DNA of 27,829 bases from Flavobacteriales bacterium UBA6049 (GCA_002429085.1 DIYR01000088.1:1-27829), one strand, 5' to 3'. Positions 8,686 through 17,475 are shown, counted from the stretch's first letter. Notes: generated by a model from the sequence alone, not told the origin. Program-made: numbers and translations.

Positions 8686-8877
8686 TTACGCTAGAACCTC
8701 CTTCTCCATCACAACTTTACCCTTGTAGTAAAGTTTGCCTTCATGCCAGTGTGCACGGTGATACAAGTGCGGCTGTCCAGTTGTAGGACAAGTAGCAACT
8801 TGTGGCATATCAGCTTTGTAATGGGTTCTCCTTTTATCTCTTCTTGTTTTAGAAATCTTACGTTTAGGATGTGCCAT
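8686..8877 (-). CDS. rpmF: 50S ribosomal protein L32
   Basis: Small basic protein of the large ribosomal subunit, 63 residues. The N-terminus AHPKRKISKTRRDKRRTHYK is the L32 signature. Only one Cys remains (TCPTTGQ), so the four-Cys zinc site of some L32 forms is absent; zinc-free L32 variants are known. It begins 11 bp after the yceD-like gene and shares its promoter. Confidence 0.97.
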   Translation of the reverse strand: MAHPKRKISKTRRDKRRTHYKADMPQVATCPTTGQPHLYHRAHWHEGKLYYKGKVVMEKEVLA

Positions 8878-8888
8878 TTTATATCAAT

Positions 8889-9419
8889 TTAATCGTTCTT
8901 CAACTTTTTTAATGCTTCCCATCTAGGATCAGACTCTTCTTCTTCAGTTTGCTCTTCTTCAGACTCGCCTGTCAAGTATTCCAAGTATGTTGGGTCACAA
9001 TCGTCTTCGTCTTCATGGACGATAACGATTGGTACGTGAACAGTAATGAGCTCAAGTAGAATTTCAGCAATGTTAATTGAATGTGCGTGCTCTGGAAGAG
9101 TTACAATTTCTTCGGTTTCGAAATTCTCTTCTCCAAACTTTACAAACAATCGTTCTTTAAAGGCTATGTTTACATCAACCGGTTGTGTACATCTGCCACA
9201 AGCACCAGTGATTGTACCATTAGCTTCAAAAAATAATGTCAGTAGATTTTCTTGCTTTTCTAATTGAACAATTAAATGAAGATCAGATTCATCTACAACA
9301 TTGCTTTCCAAACTGTCAAAGAACGCTTGCTTAATAGTGTATTCATACTCATGCAGACCTACCTTAAGTCCACTAAAAGGAATATCAAATTCTTTTAAGC
9401 TATTTGGTGTCCTTTCCAT
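8889..9419 (-). CDS. YceD/DUF177 family protein
   Basis: A 176-residue acidic protein of the DUF177 (YceD) family, which is almost always encoded next to rpmF and has been linked to large-subunit rRNA accumulation. Seen are the central CGRC motif (in TGACGRCTQPVDV), a strongly acidic stretch with many Glu near the C-terminus, and the terminal DPRWEALKKLK that is typical of the family. A third Cys lies in DEDDCDP. It is the first gene after a well-formed promoter (9430-9459) and leads into rpmF. Molecular function is not established by the sequence. Confidence 0.88.
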   Translation of the reverse strand: MERTPNSLKEFDIPFSGLKVGLHEYEYTIKQAFFDSLESNVVDESDLHLIVQLEKQENLLTLFFEANGTITGACGRCTQPVDVNIAFKERLFVKFGEENFETEEIVTLPEHAHSINIAEILLELITVHVPIVIVHEDEDDCDPTYLEYLTGESEEEQTEEEESDPRWEALKKLKND

Positions 9420-9429
9420 AAAAGGAATG

Positions 9430-9459
9430 CAAAAGTAAACTTTTCAACAATGTGTGCAA
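9430..9459 (-). promoter_or_regulatory. Primary sigma promoter of yceD-rpmF cluster
   Basis: On the minus strand TTG (9459-9457), a 19-bp spacer, and TACTTTTG (9437-9430) match the Bacteroidota TTG/TAnnTTTG promoter at every fixed position. The -7 box ends 10 nt before the yceD-like ATG, so the transcript should have a very short leader. The -33 element is only 3 nt from the pdxA stop codon. Confidence 0.7.
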
Positions 9460-9462
9460 CCG

Positions 9463-10530
9463 TTAACGTTTTTTTTCATGACGTGGGCTAACTGTTAGTG
9501 GGTTGGAACTCATTTCTTTATAGTGTTTACGATTGCTGTAAACATCACAGGCAACAAAAATAGCTTCTCTAAAAGAGCCTTCATGAGCTAAACCTTTACC
9601 AGCAATACCATATGCTGTGCCATGGTCTGGAGAGGTGCGGACTATTGGTAATCCAGCCGTGTAATTCACACCGGCATTGAACGATAGAGATTTAAATGGT
9701 ACTAATCCTTGATCGTGATACATGCCTAAAATACCATCATATTGCTTATAATGTCCGCTTCCGAAAAAGCCATCAGCAGGGAATGGTCCGAAACATAAAA
9801 TGCCCTTTTCGCCAGCTTTTTTTAATGCTGGGATAATGATTTCACGTTCTTCATCTCCAATAACTCCATTATCGCCTGCGTGTGGATTTAATCCAAGTAC
9901 TGCCAGTTTAGGAGATGGAATGTTGAAGTCTTGGATCAGTGATTTTTGAAAAGCTTCTAGCTTGCTAATGATTAACTCTTCTGTTAAGATGTTCGCTACT
10001 TCTTTTAATGGAATATGTCCTGTAACTACTCCCACGCGTAAATCTTCATTCACTAGAATCATTAAGGGATTATCCTCATTAGCATATGATGCAAGAAATT
10101 CAGTATGTCCTGGAAACTTGAAATCATCAGATTGAATTGTATCCTTATTGATAGGCGCAGTTACCAGTATATCTGTTTTGTTAGAAGCTAAATCTTCGGT
10201 GGCTTGCTTTAAAGCCTGAAAGGCTAGTTTACCAGTCTCTGTGCTGGCTTCGCCAAGTTTCACCATTACTTTATCTTTAGTTACTTCAACAAAGTTTAGT
10301 TTCTTATGGTGTAACTTACTTGTGTCTTGAACCACGTTAAAGTTGAAATCACTCATTCCAATTGCTTTTTTGTATGCATTGGCGGCTTTTAGTGATCCAT
10401 ACAAAACGGGAGTGCATTCTTCGTACATGCGTGGATCAGAAAAGGTTTTCAAGATTACCTCAAGTCCAACACCATTTACATCTCCTATGCTGATACCTAC
10501 GCGGTATTTTTTATGCGTTTTCTTTGCCAT
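9463..10530 (-). CDS. pdxA: 4-hydroxythreonine-4-phosphate dehydrogenase
   Basis: NAD-dependent oxidation of 4-phosphohydroxythreonine in the DXP-dependent route to pyridoxal phosphate. That route also uses DXP, the product of dxs in this window. The 355 residues contain the N-terminal GDVNGVGLEV motif, PGHTEFLA, metal-binding histidines at H172 (TGHIPL), H217 (NPHAGDNG) and H272 (YHDQGL), and DHGTAYGIAGKG. A TACTTTTG box lies 4 nt before the ATG. No terminator separates it from the yceD-like gene. It is divergent from the large secreted protein gene, with a 155 bp shared intergenic region. Confidence 0.97.
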   Translation of the reverse strand: MAKKTHKKYRVGISIGDVNGVGLEVILKTFSDPRMYEECTPVLYGSLKAANAYKKAIGMSDFNFNVVQDTSKLHHKKLNFVEVTKDKVMVKLGEASTETGKLAFQALKQATEDLASNKTDILVTAPINKDTIQSDDFKFPGHTEFLASYANEDNPLMILVNEDLRVGVVTGHIPLKEVANILTEELIISKLEAFQKSLIQDFNIPSPKLAVLGLNPHAGDNGVIGDEEREIIIPALKKAGEKGILCFGPFPADGFFGSGHYKQYDGILGMYHDQGLVPFKSLSFNAGVNYTAGLPIVRTSPDHGTAYGIAGKGLAHEGSFREAIFVACDVYSNRKHYKEMSSNPLTVSPRHEKKR

Positions 10531-10534
10531 GGGC

Positions 10535-10542
10535 CAAAAGTA
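10535..10542 (-). promoter_or_regulatory. Possible -7 box of pdxA
   Basis: TACTTTTG on the minus strand matches TAnnTTTG and is identical to the box before the yceD-like gene. It ends 4 nt before the pdxA ATG, so a transcript would be leaderless or nearly so. No TTG is seen at the expected -33 distance. Confidence 0.4.
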
Positions 10543-10630
10543 GTTGAATTCACTCTCTCAGCATTTATCCGTTCACTCAAGCAACGAAGCCGTATCGTAA
10601 AACGTTATAACAATACGAACATTCAAACGT

Positions 10631-10638
10631 TATCTTTG
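10631..10638 (+). promoter_or_regulatory. Possible -7 box of T9SS type B gene
   Basis: TATCTTTG matches TAnnTTTG and lies 47 nt before the ATG of the secreted fibronectin-III protein. No convincing TTG is found 17-23 bp upstream, so support is partial. Confidence 0.4.
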
Positions 10639-10685
10639 GGCGACAATTTCAACCTCGAGGAACATACGAATTCGAATTCTGTCTT

Positions 10686-13403
10686 ATGGCAAGACTTTTA
10701 CTTCTATCTCTAGCATTAATATTCTCTCTGGTTGCTCATGCTACACACAACAGGGCAGGGGAGATTACGTATAGACATATACAGGGAACTACATACGAAA
10801 TTATTGTTACAACATATACAAAGACATCCTCAACACAAGCCGATCGATGTTCACTTACGGTGAACTTTGGTGATGGTACTAGTGAAGAGGTACAAAGAGT
10901 AAATGGAGGTCCTAACTCTGCAAATCCAAATTGCCCGAATTGGGGGGAAGTTGTTGGAGATGATATAAAGAAGAACGAATACATTACTCGACATTCTTTT
11001 CCAGGAAACGGATCTTATGATATCACAATGGAAGATCCTAATAGGAACCAAGATATTTTGAATATTGACAACTCAGTAGATGTTGTTTTCTTCCTAAGAT
11101 CGGTGTTGATTATTACCCCTTTGAGTCGACCAAATAGTTCACCAACATTAACAAATCCTCCAATAGATAAAGCATGTCTAAGAGCTAGGTATGAGCATAA
11201 TCCTGGAGCAGTTGATCAAGACATAAGTATCGATGGGTATAGCGATAGTCTATCATATAAACTAGTGGCCTGTTTAGGTCAAAATGGCTTGCCAATTCCT
11301 TCGTTTCGTCAGCCAGATCAAATTAACGCTGGTCCAAACAACAATATTTCTATCGATCCGATTACTGGAACAGTAGAATGGGTAGCTCCACAATTAGTTG
11401 GAGAGTATAACATAGCTATTGAGATTACAGAATGGAGATTTGCAAATGGAGCATGGTTTGAAGTAGGAAGAATACTACGTGATATGCAAATTGACGTGGT
11501 GAATTGTATTAATGAACCACCAGTAATTGATCGCCCAAATGATACTTGTGTGACTGCTGAGGACGAAATGATTTTGACTGTTACGGCAAATGATCCAAAC
11601 CCAGGAGATTTAGTTGAAATTAGTGCAACTGGTGAGCCGTTTGAAATAGTTGGAAATCAAGCAGTGTTCCCAACTAGAACAGCACTAGGATCAGTATCAT
11701 CCACTTTTAGATGGGAAACAGAGTGTCAACACATTCGATTGAATCCTTACTATGTCATTTTCAGAGCTGTTGACGAGAATCAATTTGATCCAGCACATAT
11801 TGGACTCACAGATTACGAAACTTGGGAAATTCAAGTAGTTCCTCCCGCACCAACAGATCCAGAAGCAAATCCTCAAGGTTCAGGTTTTAACTTGTCTTGG
11901 AATTATAATATATGCAATAATCATAGTGGTTTCAGGATTTACCGAAGAATTGATTCAAGTGGTTATGTCCCTCCACGATGTGATGTTGGAATACCTGATA
12001 ACATTGGATACGAATTAGTAACAATTATTAATGACCCTACACAAACTACATTTTATGATGATGATCAAGGAAGGGGTTTAGTTCATGGTCAACGCTATTG
12101 TTATTTTGTGTTTGCGGTTTATGAAGATGGGTCGGAAGGATATGTTAGCGAAGAGTTCTGTGCTGAACTAAAAAGAGATGTTCCGATTGTTACGCGTGTT
12201 TCTGTTAACCAAACCAATACGGGTACTGGTAGCGACACGGTTCAATGGTCTGCTCCAACAGAATTAGATGCTTCTGTATTCCCAGGTCCTTATCAATACA
12301 GGTTGTTAAGAAAAGAGTCTACACAGCCTAGCGATCAATTTGTAGAAATTGCTCAAAGTGCTACAAACACTGATTTATTCGCCATTGATACGATTTATTT
12401 AGATGAAAATCTGAATACTCAAGAATTAGCGTATACCTACCGAGTAGATTTGTACAGTAATGGAGTTCGTGTTGGAGGCTCTGCTGAAGCAACATCAATA
12501 TTCTTAAATGCTCGAGGGCGTGATAGTAGAATTGAGCTAACTTGGTTAGAAGAGGTTCCGTGGACAAATAGTGAATATGTGATTTACAAACAGAATGACG
12601 TTGGAGTGTATGAAATCATTGATACTGTTTCAACTTCAATATATGTAGATACAGGCCTGATAAACGGAGAAACATATTGTTACCAAATCCAAACAATTGG
12701 AGCTTACAGTATTGATCAGATTTTGAATCCGATAATAAATTTCTCTCAGCAAACGTGTGGAGTGCCTGTAGATCTGGAGCCTCCTTGTCCTCCTGGAGAT
12801 GTTACTTTAGAAGCTGATTGCGAAATAGGTACACGTACCCTTAGATGGACAAACCCAACATCCGTATGTGATTCTGCCGATGATGTAGTGTCGTACAATA
12901 TTTACTATAAGCCATTCATAAATGATGAATTCGAAATAATTACAACCATCAACGATACTGGGATTTTAGAACTTGAACTCGAGATTCAAGAGAATCTATC
13001 TATAGCAGGTTGCTATGCCATCACGGCTGTAGATTCGTTTAATAATGAAAGCGTTTTGAGTGATTCAATTTGTACAGATAATTGTCCGATTTACGAATTG
13101 CCAAACGTATTTACTCCAGGAGGAGATGGGAAAAATGACTTCTTCAGACCTTTCCCTTATCGACAAGTAATAGAAATTGACCTTCATGTATTCAATAGAT
13201 GGGGCGAACTCGTATTTGAATCAAAAGACCCAGACATTTTGTGGGAAGGGGTGCATGATTTCCAAAGTCAACAAGAGTTAGGCGATGGAGTATATTTCTA
13301 TACTTGTAAAGTGTTTGAACATCGACTTGAAGGTGTTGTTACACGAGAGTTAAAAGGTCATGTAACCTTGATCAATCAACGAGAGAAATTTCCAGATAAT
13401 TAA
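10686..13403 (+). CDS. Secreted multidomain protein, T9SS type B signal
   Basis: A 905-residue secreted protein. It has an N-terminal signal peptide (about residues 1-19, MARLLLLSLALIFSLVAHA), then the ATHNRAGEITY region common at the N-terminus of large Bacteroidota surface proteins, including a PKD-like NFGDGT segment. Several beta-sandwich repeats of fibronectin type III character lie between about 395 and 800, each with a Tyr-rich strand such as FRIYRR or YNIYYKPF. The last 100 residues are a CHU_C/type B T9SS sorting domain: LPNVFTPGGDGKNDFF, FNRWGELVFES and GDGVYFYTCKV. It probably is exported by the type IX system to the cell surface or medium; the ligand is unknown. The stop overlaps the ribE ATG by 1 bp (TAATG), so a housekeeping gene appears to depend on this gene's transcript. 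Confidence 0.85.
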   Translation: MARLLLLSLALIFSLVAHATHNRAGEITYRHIQGTTYEIIVTTYTKTSSTQADRCSLTVNFGDGTSEEVQRVNGGPNSANPNCPNWGEVVGDDIKKNEYITRHSFPGNGSYDITMEDPNRNQDILNIDNSVDVVFFLRSVLIITPLSRPNSSPTLTNPPIDKACLRARYEHNPGAVDQDISIDGYSDSLSYKLVACLGQNGLPIPSFRQPDQINAGPNNNISIDPITGTVEWVAPQLVGEYNIAIEITEWRFANGAWFEVGRILRDMQIDVVNCINEPPVIDRPNDTCVTAEDEMILTVTANDPNPGDLVEISATGEPFEIVGNQAVFPTRTALGSVSSTFRWETECQHIRLNPYYVIFRAVDENQFDPAHIGLTDYETWEIQVVPPAPTDPEANPQGSGFNLSWNYNICNNHSGFRIYRRIDSSGYVPPRCDVGIPDNIGYELVTIINDPTQTTFYDDDQGRGLVHGQRYCYFVFAVYEDGSEGYVSEEFCAELKRDVPIVTRVSVNQTNTGTGSDTVQWSAPTELDASVFPGPYQYRLLRKESTQPSDQFVEIAQSATNTDLFAIDTIYLDENLNTQELAYTYRVDLYSNGVRVGGSAEATSIFLNARGRDSRIELTWLEEVPWTNSEYVIYKQNDVGVYEIIDTVSTSIYVDTGLINGETYCYQIQTIGAYSIDQILNPIINFSQQTCGVPVDLEPPCPPGDVTLEADCEIGTRTLRWTNPTSVCDSADDVVSYNIYYKPFINDEFEIITTINDTGILELELEIQENLSIAGCYAITAVDSFNNESVLSDSICTDNCPIYELPNVFTPGGDGKNDFFRPFPYRQVIEIDLHVFNRWGELVFESKDPDILWEGVHDFQSQQELGDGVYFYTCKVFEHRLEGVVTRELKGHVTLINQREKFPDN

Positions 13404-14005
13404 TGTTTACAGGAATTATTGAGCAATTGGGGATAGTTACCCAGTTGAAAGAAGAAGGAACCAATCTTCATATAGAGGTAGAAGCAGCTTTTACATCAGA
13501 ACTGCAAATAGATCAAAGCGTTGCGCACAATGGAGTTTGCTTAACAGTAGTTAGTATAGATGGTAATAAATATGTGGTAACTGCTATTCAGGAGACTCTT
13601 GAAAAAACAAATCTAGGTAAGTTGTCTGTTGGATCTAAAGTCAATTTGGAGCGTTGTATGCAAATGAACGGGCGTTTAGACGGACATATCGTTCAAGGTC
13701 ATGTAGATCAAACGGCTGAAGTAATCGAGATTAAAGAGGAAGACGGAAGTTGGATTTTCACTTTTTCGTATGATGTTGCTCAAGGAAATGTAACGGTTGA
13801 GAAAGGATCTGTTACAGTTAATGGAACATCACTTACTGTTGTGAACTCAAAGAAAGGACAGTTTTCAGTTGCCATAATTCCATACACTTATGAGCATACG
13901 GTTTTCCATACGTTCAAAGTTGGAGATCAAGTAAATCTAGAGTTTGATATCATTGGAAAATATGTGGCTCGTTACTTTGATCAAATCAAAGGAAACTATC
14001 AGTAG
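13403..14005 (+). CDS. ribE: Riboflavin synthase alpha subunit
   Basis: Dismutates two 6,7-dimethyl-8-ribityllumazine molecules to riboflavin. The 200 residues show the internal duplication of the family: the hallmark N-terminus MFTGIIEQLG, NGVCLTVVS in the first lumazine-binding repeat, and GHIVQGHVDQ and VNGTSLTVV in the second. The ATG overlaps the previous stop by 1 bp, so translation is likely coupled. lepA follows after 71 bp, in which I saw no terminator hairpin. Confidence 0.95.
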   Translation: MFTGIIEQLGIVTQLKEEGTNLHIEVEAAFTSELQIDQSVAHNGVCLTVVSIDGNKYVVTAIQETLEKTNLGKLSVGSKVNLERCMQMNGRLDGHIVQGHVDQTAEVIEIKEEDGSWIFTFSYDVAQGNVTVEKGSVTVNGTSLTVVNSKKGQFSVAIIPYTYEHTVFHTFKVGDQVNLEFDIIGKYVARYFDQIKGNYQ

Positions 14006-14076
14006 ATTTTTGTTGTTTCTTCCAGAATATTGGTGAGTGTTAAAACCGTATTTTCGCACACTATTTTATTGGTTCT

Positions 14077-15864
14077 ATGAAGCACATACGTAACTTCTGC
14101 ATCATTGCACACATTGATCACGGAAAAAGCACCTTGGCAGATCGTCTTTTACAAGCAACTGGTACGGTAAGCGATCGTGAATTACAAGAGCAAACTCTTG
14201 ATGATATGGATTTGGAGCGCGAACGTGGTATTACCATCAAGAGTCACGCTATTCAAATGAACTATCAACAAGATGGTGAGGAATATGTATTGAACTTGAT
14301 TGATACTCCAGGACACGTAGATTTCTCGTATGAAGTATCCCGTTCAATTGCAGCATGTGAAGGCGCGTTATTGATTGTAGATGCAACGCAGGGAATTCAG
14401 GCGCAAACGATCTCGAATTTGTACTTGGCTTTAGAACATAATCTTGAGATTATCCCAATTCTCAATAAAATGGACTTGCCTTCGGCTATGCCCGAAGAGG
14501 TGAGTGATCAGATTGTTGATTTAATTGGTTGCGAATACGAAGATATTCTTCGTGCTAGTGGTAAAACGGGTGAAGGTGTTCCAGATGTATTGCGCGCGAT
14601 TATAGAAAGAGTACCTGCTCCTGAAGGAGATCCTAAAGCACCATTCCGTGCGATGATTTTTGATTCTGTATTTAATCCTTTCCGTGGAATTATTGCATAC
14701 TTCCGCGTATACGATGGTGAAATTAACGAACGTGATTTAGTGAAATTCATCAACACAGGAAAGCAATACGGTGCAGATGAGATTGGCGTTCTTCGATTGA
14801 ATCCGGAAAAACGGAAGAAAGTTTCCGCAGGAGATGTAGGCTACATTATTTCGGGTATTAAAGTGGCTCGTGAGGTAAAAGTGGGAGATACCATTACACA
14901 CGTTGAGCGACCAACAGATAATATCGTAAAAGGATTTGAAGATGTAAAACCCATGGTGTTTGCGGGTATTTATCCGGTAGATACAGATGAGTATGAAGAA
15001 CTTCGCGAATCAATGGAAAAGTTGCAGTTGAATGATGCTTCGCTAACATTCGAGCCAGAGTCTTCTGCAGCATTAGGATTTGGCTTCCGTTGTGGATTCT
15101 TAGGAATGCTTCACATGGAGATTATCCAAGAACGTTTGGAACGAGAGTTCAATATGACGGTTATTACTACTGTTCCTAACGTATCGTACTTTGCAACTAC
15201 TACTGATGGCGAAACATTAAAGGTTACTAATCCCAGTGAGTTGCCAGAACCGTCAACTTTAGCTCATGTAGAAGAACCATTTATTTCGGCACAAATCATT
15301 ACCAAAGCAGATTTTGTGGGTGCGGTAATGACGTTGTGTATCGAGAAACGTGGAATCCTTATCAACCAAAGTTATTTGACTACTGATCGAGTTGAGATCA
15401 TATTTGAGATGCCGTTGGCAGAAATTGTATTTGATTTCTATGATCGACTGAAAACAGTTTCCAAAGGATATGCATCATTTGATTATCATCCTATTGAGTA
15501 TCGTCAATCTCAATTGGTGAAAGTTGATATTCTATTAAATGGAGATCAAGTAGATGCATTGTCAGCATTGATACACAGAGATAATGCTTATACCATAGGT
15601 AAAAAAATCTGTACTAAGCTACGTGAGTTGATTCCACGTCAACAATTCGAAATCGCGATTCAAGCAGCAATAGGGTCTAAAATTATTGCTCGTGAAACGG
15701 TAAAAGCTCTTCGTAAGGATGTGACAGCTAAATGTTATGGAGGTGATATCTCTCGTAAGCGTAAACTTCTTGAAAAACAGAAGAAAGGGAAGAAGCGTAT
15801 GCGTCAGGTAGGAAATGTGGAAGTTCCTCAAAGTGCGTTTATGGCAGTTCTTCAGTTAGATTAA
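14077..15864 (+). CDS. lepA: Elongation factor 4 (LepA)
   Basis: Ribosome-associated translational GTPase, 595 residues, of typical length. Seen are the P-loop AHIDHGKST (about 11-19), switch region ERERGITIKS, DTPGHVDF, NKMDLP, and domain II. The LepA-specific C-terminus includes CYGGDISRKRKLLEKQKKGKKR, followed by the terminal segment QVGNVEVPQSAFMAVL. An imperfect promoter box (TATTTTCG, 14049-14056) lies 20 nt before the ATG. The 80 bp after the stop carry the ECF promoter of the next gene and no evident terminator. Confidence 0.97.
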   Translation: MKHIRNFCIIAHIDHGKSTLADRLLQATGTVSDRELQEQTLDDMDLERERGITIKSHAIQMNYQQDGEEYVLNLIDTPGHVDFSYEVSRSIAACEGALLIVDATQGIQAQTISNLYLALEHNLEIIPILNKMDLPSAMPEEVSDQIVDLIGCEYEDILRASGKTGEGVPDVLRAIIERVPAPEGDPKAPFRAMIFDSVFNPFRGIIAYFRVYDGEINERDLVKFINTGKQYGADEIGVLRLNPEKRKKVSAGDVGYIISGIKVAREVKVGDTITHVERPTDNIVKGFEDVKPMVFAGIYPVDTDEYEELRESMEKLQLNDASLTFEPESSAALGFGFRCGFLGMLHMEIIQERLEREFNMTVITTVPNVSYFATTTDGETLKVTNPSELPEPSTLAHVEEPFISAQIITKADFVGAVMTLCIEKRGILINQSYLTTDRVEIIFEMPLAEIVFDFYDRLKTVSKGYASFDYHPIEYRQSQLVKVDILLNGDQVDALSALIHRDNAYTIGKKICTKLRELIPRQQFEIAIQAAIGSKIIARETVKALRKDVTAKCYGGDISRKRKLLEKQKKGKKRMRQVGNVEVPQSAFMAVLQLD

Positions 15865-15892
15865 CCGTTAATCAAAAAAGTTAAGATTATCC

Positions 15893-15919
15893 TGTAACTT
15901 TCTTGTAGCATTGTTCGTC
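15893..15919 (+). promoter_or_regulatory. ECF-type promoter of the sigma operon
   Basis: TGTAAC (15893-15898), 17 bp, CGTC (15916-15919), followed by ACAC. AAC at -35 and CGTC at -10 are typical of ECF sigma promoters. The same elements with the same spacing occur before the barrel gene at 17449. The site lies 25 nt before the sigma gene's TTG start, which implies autoregulation. Confidence 0.75.
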
Positions 15920-15944
15920 ACACGATCAAATAAACGCAAGAAAG

Positions 15945-16427
15945 TTGACCCTTCAGCGCTATAATCAAGCCGTACAAGACAACGCAGATGCTGTATTTAG
16001 ATTCTTGTTTTCGTTAACGCGAAATGAGATGTTATCGCAGGATTTGATGCAAGACGCCTTTGAAAAACTGTGGTTGGCGAGACACCAGGTACAGGTAGAA
16101 AAAGTAAAGTCTTGGTTGTTCACTACGGCAAATCGAAATTGGATAGATTATTTGCGCAGGGCTAAGAAGCAAGCAGATTGGGAAACTGTTACAGTTCACC
16201 CTTCAACAACACATGCTTACAGCGATATTCAAGAGATTTTACATGAAGCCTTGAATAGATTGCCAGATGTACAGAAGCAAGTTGTGTTGTTACGAGATTA
16301 CGAAGGTTACTCTTATGAAGAAATTGGAGAGATTACCAATCTATCAGCTTCACAAGTCAAGGTGTATATATTTCGAGCGCGAAAAACCCTAAAATCTTAT
16401 ATAGGGTCGATAGATCGGGTGATATGA
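15945..16427 (+). CDS. ECF-subfamily RNA polymerase sigma factor
   Basis: A 160-residue ECF sigma factor. Region 2 lies at about residues 12-75 (FRFLFSLTRNEMLSQDLMQDAFEKLW, then KVKSWLFTTANRNWIDYLRR) and region 4 at about 100-155 (LNRLPDVQKQVVLLRDYEGYSYEEIGEITNLSASQVKVYIFRARK). The start is TTG: no ATG or GTG exists upstream in frame after the promoter, and the next Met (residue 29) would remove part of region 2. The stop overlaps the next gene by 4 bp (ATGA), typical of sigma/anti-sigma pairs. The ECF promoter immediately upstream suggests that the factor transcribes its own operon. The inducing signal is unknown. Confidence 0.9.
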   Translation: MTLQRYNQAVQDNADAVFRFLFSLTRNEMLSQDLMQDAFEKLWLARHQVQVEKVKSWLFTTANRNWIDYLRRAKKQADWETVTVHPSTTHAYSDIQEILHEALNRLPDVQKQVVLLRDYEGYSYEEIGEITNLSASQVKVYIFRARKTLKSYIGSIDRVI

Positions 16428-17446
16428 AAATAACTGTTCAGAATTACGAGGCATATTTACTAGATTGGATGGAGGGAAATCTTTCTCCTGAAGATGAGCT
16501 CGCTTTGGAAGTTTTCTTTGAGCAGAACCCAGAGCTAGATGAGAGAGAATTACTCTCTGAAGATTTACCAACTCTTGAAGTAGGAGAGCTTCCAGAGTAT
16601 GATAAGGTTGCTTTGTTTAAAGGAATTACCCCTGTTGGAAAATGGAATGCAACAAACTATGAAGATGGGATTATCGGTGATATTGAGGGCGAATTAGATT
16701 CATTAGATCTGGTAGATTTATATCAGTTTATTAATCAAGATGAATCCTTGAAGAAGGAGAGTGAATTGTATCAACAAGTGCAGTTGAAACCAGACTTTTC
16801 AATCGTAGCTCACAAAGAACCGTTGATCCGATCAGTTCCTATAATTTCAATTAGAAAGATTATCACTGGTTTGTCTGTTGCAGCTAGTTTAGCACTATTA
16901 TTTTCGATTGGCTTGAGTTGGGATGAGAGCGAACCTCAATATGCTGAAAGAACCTCAAGCTTAAAACTTCCAACATTTGAATTTGTGCAATCAAACTTTA
17001 GTATAAACAGAACTATTATTGATCAATCTATATTGGTTAAGCAACCAGATCAATCATATGAGAATTCTGAAGAAATAGAAGTTGATTTATGTAAGGAGCG
17101 CGCCCTTTCATTAGATCCTTTGAGATCAAATGAATTGGCTGCAATTGGTTCCCATGATGACGTGATGATCGAGATAAAAGAAAATCAACCAGACATTCAG
17201 GAATCGTTACCAATAGTAGAAGAGAGATTATTCGCTTACGGCTTGATAGATAAAGCCAAACAGTTCCTGTTTAAGAAGTCATCTGAAGGAATTGATAAAG
17301 CTGAACGGGCTATTTTGAATACTGCAGAACCTATAATTGGTAGTTTAGATAACTCCGTTGCTTATGAGCAAACTAAGAATGAGTCGAGAAAATCATGGAG
17401 ATTTGCTCTAGGTCCTATTGAGATAAATAGAGTTACTTATCAATAA
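16424..17446 (+). CDS. Membrane anti-sigma-like protein
   Basis: A 340-residue protein with a cytoplasmic N-terminal part (1-143), one transmembrane helix at about 144-166 (IRKIITGLSVAASLALLFSI), and an extracytoplasmic part of about 170 residues with no recognised fold. The start NYEAYLLDWMEGNLSPED followed by FFEQNPELDE is the pattern seen in Bacteroidota proteins encoded after ECF sigma genes. No Cys/His zinc motif of classical ZAS anti-sigma factors is present; the sole Cys is outside the N-terminal domain. Position (4 bp overlap with the sigma gene) and topology support an anti-sigma role, which is inference. It is followed by a second ECF promoter rather than direct continuation to the barrel gene. 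Confidence 0.7.
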   Translation: MKITVQNYEAYLLDWMEGNLSPEDELALEVFFEQNPELDERELLSEDLPTLEVGELPEYDKVALFKGITPVGKWNATNYEDGIIGDIEGELDSLDLVDLYQFINQDESLKKESELYQQVQLKPDFSIVAHKEPLIRSVPIISIRKIITGLSVAASLALLFSIGLSWDESEPQYAERTSSLKLPTFEFVQSNFSINRTIIDQSILVKQPDQSYENSEEIEVDLCKERALSLDPLRSNELAAIGSHDDVMIEIKENQPDIQESLPIVEERLFAYGLIDKAKQFLFKKSSEGIDKAERAILNTAEPIIGSLDNSVAYEQTKNESRKSWRFALGPIEINRVTYQ

Positions 17447-17448
17447 GC

Positions 17449-17475
17449 TGTAACAAATTGAACATGCTGTTCGTC
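17449..17475 (+). promoter_or_regulatory. ECF-type promoter of the barrel gene
   Basis: TGTAAC (17449-17454), 17 bp, CGTC (17472-17475), then ACAC. It has the same boxes and spacing as the site before the sigma gene, and CTGTTCGTCACAC is nearly shared as well. It lies 32 nt before the ATG of the barrel protein and begins only 2 bp after the anti-sigma stop codon. Confidence 0.75.
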
